NCBI GenBank assembly: GCA_025937665.1
Contig: JAICQW010000030.1
Span: forward strand, 1-14,491
Direction of reading: 5' to 3'
Length of the DNA stretch: 14,491 nt
Source of the DNA: Nitrososphaeraceae archaeon
GTDB lineage: Archaea; Thermoproteota; Nitrososphaeria; Nitrososphaerales; Nitrososphaeraceae
Part shown: piece by piece, positions 12,671 to 14,491 of the stretch
Numbering within the stretch: the stretch's first letter is position 1
Layout of the letters: each line of letters begins with the position of its first letter
Position numbers and translations under genes: made by a program
The notes under the pieces: model-generated
Seen by the model: the letters and a program-made list of their open reading frames with translations, nothing else
Told to the model about the DNA's origin: nothing
The model's database searches: none

Positions 12671-14397
12671 CAGTATTTTCTCTCCGCCGGGACATAACGT
12701 GTTAATGTTACAGGATGCCACGAAAATTGTGGTCCGCCTCCTTCTTTAAAATATGCCAGTGTATGTTTTAGAAAATGAACATCATCCCTATTGGGATAAT
12801 CCGTCCTAGAATGGGCACCGCGTGATTCTCTCCTGTTCAAGGCTCCAGCTATTATTATTTCTCCCACTCTCAATAATGAATCTATCTCCATTACATTGAT
12901 GAAATTTGTGTTATATTCTTTAGCACTATCATCAACATGCTTCCATGCCAGGTCCCGAAGCTCCCTTACTTTTTTCAATCCTTCAACGAGTTTGTTTTCA
13001 TCCCTGAAAATGTAGGCTTTTATATCCATCATGTCTGTAAACTCCTTTCTAATATCGTATGGATTTACCTCACCTCTACCACGGAAAATGCCATCAAATA
13101 TTCTCTTTTCTTCTGTTTGAACCTTGTTTTCTAGATTGGTTAGAGCTGAGCCTTTTTCTTTCCTCTTGTCTGCATGTTGGGCGGCCAATCTGCCTGTGAT
13201 GCTTCCCCAGACCAGGCATTCCGATGTAGAGTTTGCTCCAAGCCTATTGGCTCCATGCAGGCTATTACAGGCTGCCTCTCCGGCGGTCCACAAACCATTC
13301 ATTTCCGTTTGACCGTCGATGTTGGTGTGAACACCACCCATCATGTAATGGCAAACAGGTCTAATCTCTATGGGTTCACTTATTATATCGACACCGGAGA
13401 ATTTGATACCAATCTCTCTGATTCCAGCTAACTTTTCTTTTATACGCTCTTCTCCAAGGTGGGTGAGATCTAACTTTAAGCAAGGTACCCCAGTTTCGTG
13501 TATGAATCCCCTGCCATTATCAATCTCCTTTATCATTGATCTAGAAACAACGTCACGGGGTGCGAGCTCTAATTTTTCTGGTGCATAGGATTTCATGAAT
13601 CTCTCACCCAGATTGTTTATCAAATATCCACCCTCACCTCTGGCTCCCTCTGTTATTAGAATCCCTGAAGGTAGAATTCCAGTCGGATGAAATTGAACAA
13701 ATTCCATGTCTTTTAGCGCCAGACCAGCTCTATATCCCATATCTAAACCATCAGGGGTAGAAGAGTACGCATAAGTTGAAAAGCTATAAAGTCGTCCAGC
13801 ACCACCGGTGGCAATAATCCCAGAATTAGAATTAAAGACATTAAAGTTTCCACTTTTCATCTCTATTGCAGTAACGCCGGAGAAGTTATTGTTACCATCA
13901 TCCAGTATAGATGTGCAAAACCATTCATTGTAAAAATGGATGTTTTCATACTTTAGACACGTGTCGTACAGTGTCTGCATTTCATAAAATCCAACCTTAT
14001 CCTGCGCATATGTGGCCCTTGGGAATGAATAGCCCCCAAATTTTCTCTGGTCAATTCTACCATCATCTCTCCTAGACCAGGGCATTCCCCACTTATCCAG
14101 TTGGTAAATTTCATTTGGTATTTCATGTGCCAGTTTTTCCGCCACGTCCTGGTCGCACAGGAAATCACTACCTCTTATGGTATCGTAAATATGGGATTCT
14201 ATGTTGTCTCCCTCATCAGAAAATAGGACGGCTGCCGTTCCACCTTCAGCAGATACAGAATGTGACCGCATAACCTGCACCTTTGAAATTACTCCGATGT
14301 CTAACTTGTGATTTGTCATGGCGGCAGATATAGCAGCACGTAACCCTGCCAGACCCGTACCTATGATAAGTATATCATGAGAAATGTGATCTGTCAA
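12670..14397 (-). CDS. sdhA: Succinate dehydrogenase flavoprotein subunit
   Basis: The 575-residue catalytic subunit that oxidises succinate to fumarate and passes electrons to FAD. GTGLAGLRAA (13-22) is the FAD dinucleotide-binding motif. HSVSAEGG (46-53) provides His46, the expected covalent FAD attachment residue. FHPTGI (236-241), the GARGEGG segment (251-257) and RDVVSR (281-286, with the likely proton-transfer Arg286) line the active site. HGANRLGANS and HYMMGG motifs follow further on. Length is normal for the family. The start is TTG: an in-frame TGA lies 15 bases upstream with no ATG between, and GAGGT is 12 bases ahead. It leads the operon. Confidence 0.96.
   Translation of the reverse strand: MTDHISHDILIIGTGLAGLRAAISAAMTNHKLDIGVISKVQVMRSHSVSAEGGTAAVLFSDEGDNIESHIYDTIRGSDFLCDQDVAEKLAHEIPNEIYQLDKWGMPWSRRDDGRIDQRKFGGYSFPRATYAQDKVGFYEMQTLYDTCLKYENIHFYNEWFCTSILDDGNNNFSGVTAIEMKSGNFNVFNSNSGIIATGGAGRLYSFSTYAYSSTPDGLDMGYRAGLALKDMEFVQFHPTGILPSGILITEGARGEGGYLINNLGERFMKSYAPEKLELAPRDVVSRSMIKEIDNGRGFIHETGVPCLKLDLTHLGEERIKEKLAGIREIGIKFSGVDIISEPIEIRPVCHYMMGGVHTNIDGQTEMNGLWTAGEAACNSLHGANRLGANSTSECLVWGSITGRLAAQHADKRKEKGSALTNLENKVQTEEKRIFDGIFRGRGEVNPYDIRKEFTDMMDIKAYIFRDENKLVEGLKKVRELRDLAWKHVDDSAKEYNTNFINVMEIDSLLRVGEIIIAGALNRRESRGAHSRTDYPNRDDVHFLKHTLAYFKEGGGPQFSWHPVTLTRYVPAERKY
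12682..12685 (-). promoter_or_regulatory. Shine-Dalgarno-like GGAG for sdhC inside the end of sdhA
   Basis: The minus-strand sequence GGCGGAGAG precedes the sdhC ATG (12670); the GGAG ends 11 bases before it. It lies within the last codons of sdhA and supports the TGATG stop-start junction as the sdhC start. Confidence 0.5.
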
Positions 14398-14409
14398 ATA
14401 ACTATTGCA

Positions 14410-14414
14410 ACCTC
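14410..14414 (-). promoter_or_regulatory. Shine-Dalgarno-like GAGGT for the TTG start of sdhA
   Basis: GAGGT on the minus strand lies 12 bases before the TTG at 14397 and immediately follows the GATG repeat. It supports TTG as the true start of sdhA. Confidence 0.5.
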
Positions 14415-14429
14415 ATCCATCCATCCATC
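14414..14429 (-). repeat. Four-unit GATG tetranucleotide repeat in the sdhA leader
   Basis: Read on the minus strand there are four perfect GATG units, joined to the GAGGT ribosome-binding motif. Each unit contains an ATG, so the leader carries several start codons (first bases 14436, 14428, 14424, 14420, 14416) that all reach stops before or at the sdhA start. Confidence 0.7.
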
Positions 14430-14469
14430 TCTCCATCTACTAACCTTTATGACGTCTATATGCAGCAGT

Positions 14470-14481
14470 AAATATATTATT
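14470..14481 (-). promoter_or_regulatory. TATA box of the sdh operon
   Basis: The minus strand reads AATAATATATTT, centred near 14475. Transcription would start near 14450, giving a leader of about 50 bases. This is much longer than for the other genes here and includes the GATG repeat and ribosome-binding motif. Confidence 0.5.
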
Positions 14482-14491
14482 CTTTTTTGCA

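Noticed and set aside
12671..12721. Longer start for sdhC at ATG 12721
   Set aside because: The added 17 residues would be read out of frame through the conserved end of sdhA. The TGATG junction with an upstream GGAG gives a better start.
1..14491. Search for defence, phage, CRISPR or insertion-sequence genes
   Set aside because: All sizeable genes are explained by housekeeping families or single unknowns. No transposase, integrase, nuclease-helicase cluster, terminal inverted repeats or spaced direct repeats were seen. The DHH protein alone is not evidence of a defence system.

Overview
The window is AT-rich archaeal chromosomal DNA. The gene content points to an ammonia-oxidising-type Thaumarchaeote (class Nitrososphaeria, perhaps order Nitrososphaerales). 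It includes an RNA polymerase Rpo12 subunit, a prefoldin alpha subunit next to the SRP receptor FtsY, an archaeal-type YchF GTPase and an A-C-D-B succinate dehydrogenase operon. TATA-box promoters sit about 25-35 bases ahead of start codons. The lineage call is inference from gene content and style; no rRNA is present. I see no transposase, phage gene, CRISPR array, tRNA or rRNA. This is mostly housekeeping DNA, and I did not find a clear new defence or mobile system.

Left part (1-4516). A PIG-L family deacetylase (cut by the left edge) and a short UDP-sugar-type dehydrogenase form a minus-strand pair. The YchF GTPase is divergent to them on the plus strand. Two tiny zinc proteins follow on the minus strand: an unassigned 55-residue zinc ribbon and Rpo12. 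A DHH-family phosphoesterase comes next, also on the minus strand.

Middle part (4674-10940). On the plus strand lie an unrecognised four-helix membrane protein, prefoldin alpha, FtsY with a long charged C-terminal tail, and ornithine carbamoyltransferase, whose start lies inside the end of ftsY. On the minus strand are a 117-residue protein with a ribbon-helix-helix-like N-terminus and a possible metal site, and argininosuccinate lyase (argH). argF and argH supply two of the last steps of arginine synthesis. The roughly 380 bases between the 117-residue gene and argH hold no convincing gene. A plus-strand DUF59/MIP18-family protein, probably linked to Fe-S cluster assembly, is divergent to argH.

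Right part (11032-14491). A four-gene minus-strand operon, sdhA-sdhC-sdhD-sdhB, encodes membrane-bound succinate dehydrogenase (TCA cycle and respiratory complex II). Its leader carries a four-unit tetranucleotide repeat and several tiny reading frames just before a TTG start.

Two translation styles are visible. Several promoter-proximal genes look leaderless or nearly so. Genes with TTG starts or inside operons (ftsY, sdhA, sdhC) show Shine-Dalgarno-like GAGGT or GGAG motifs at long spacing.
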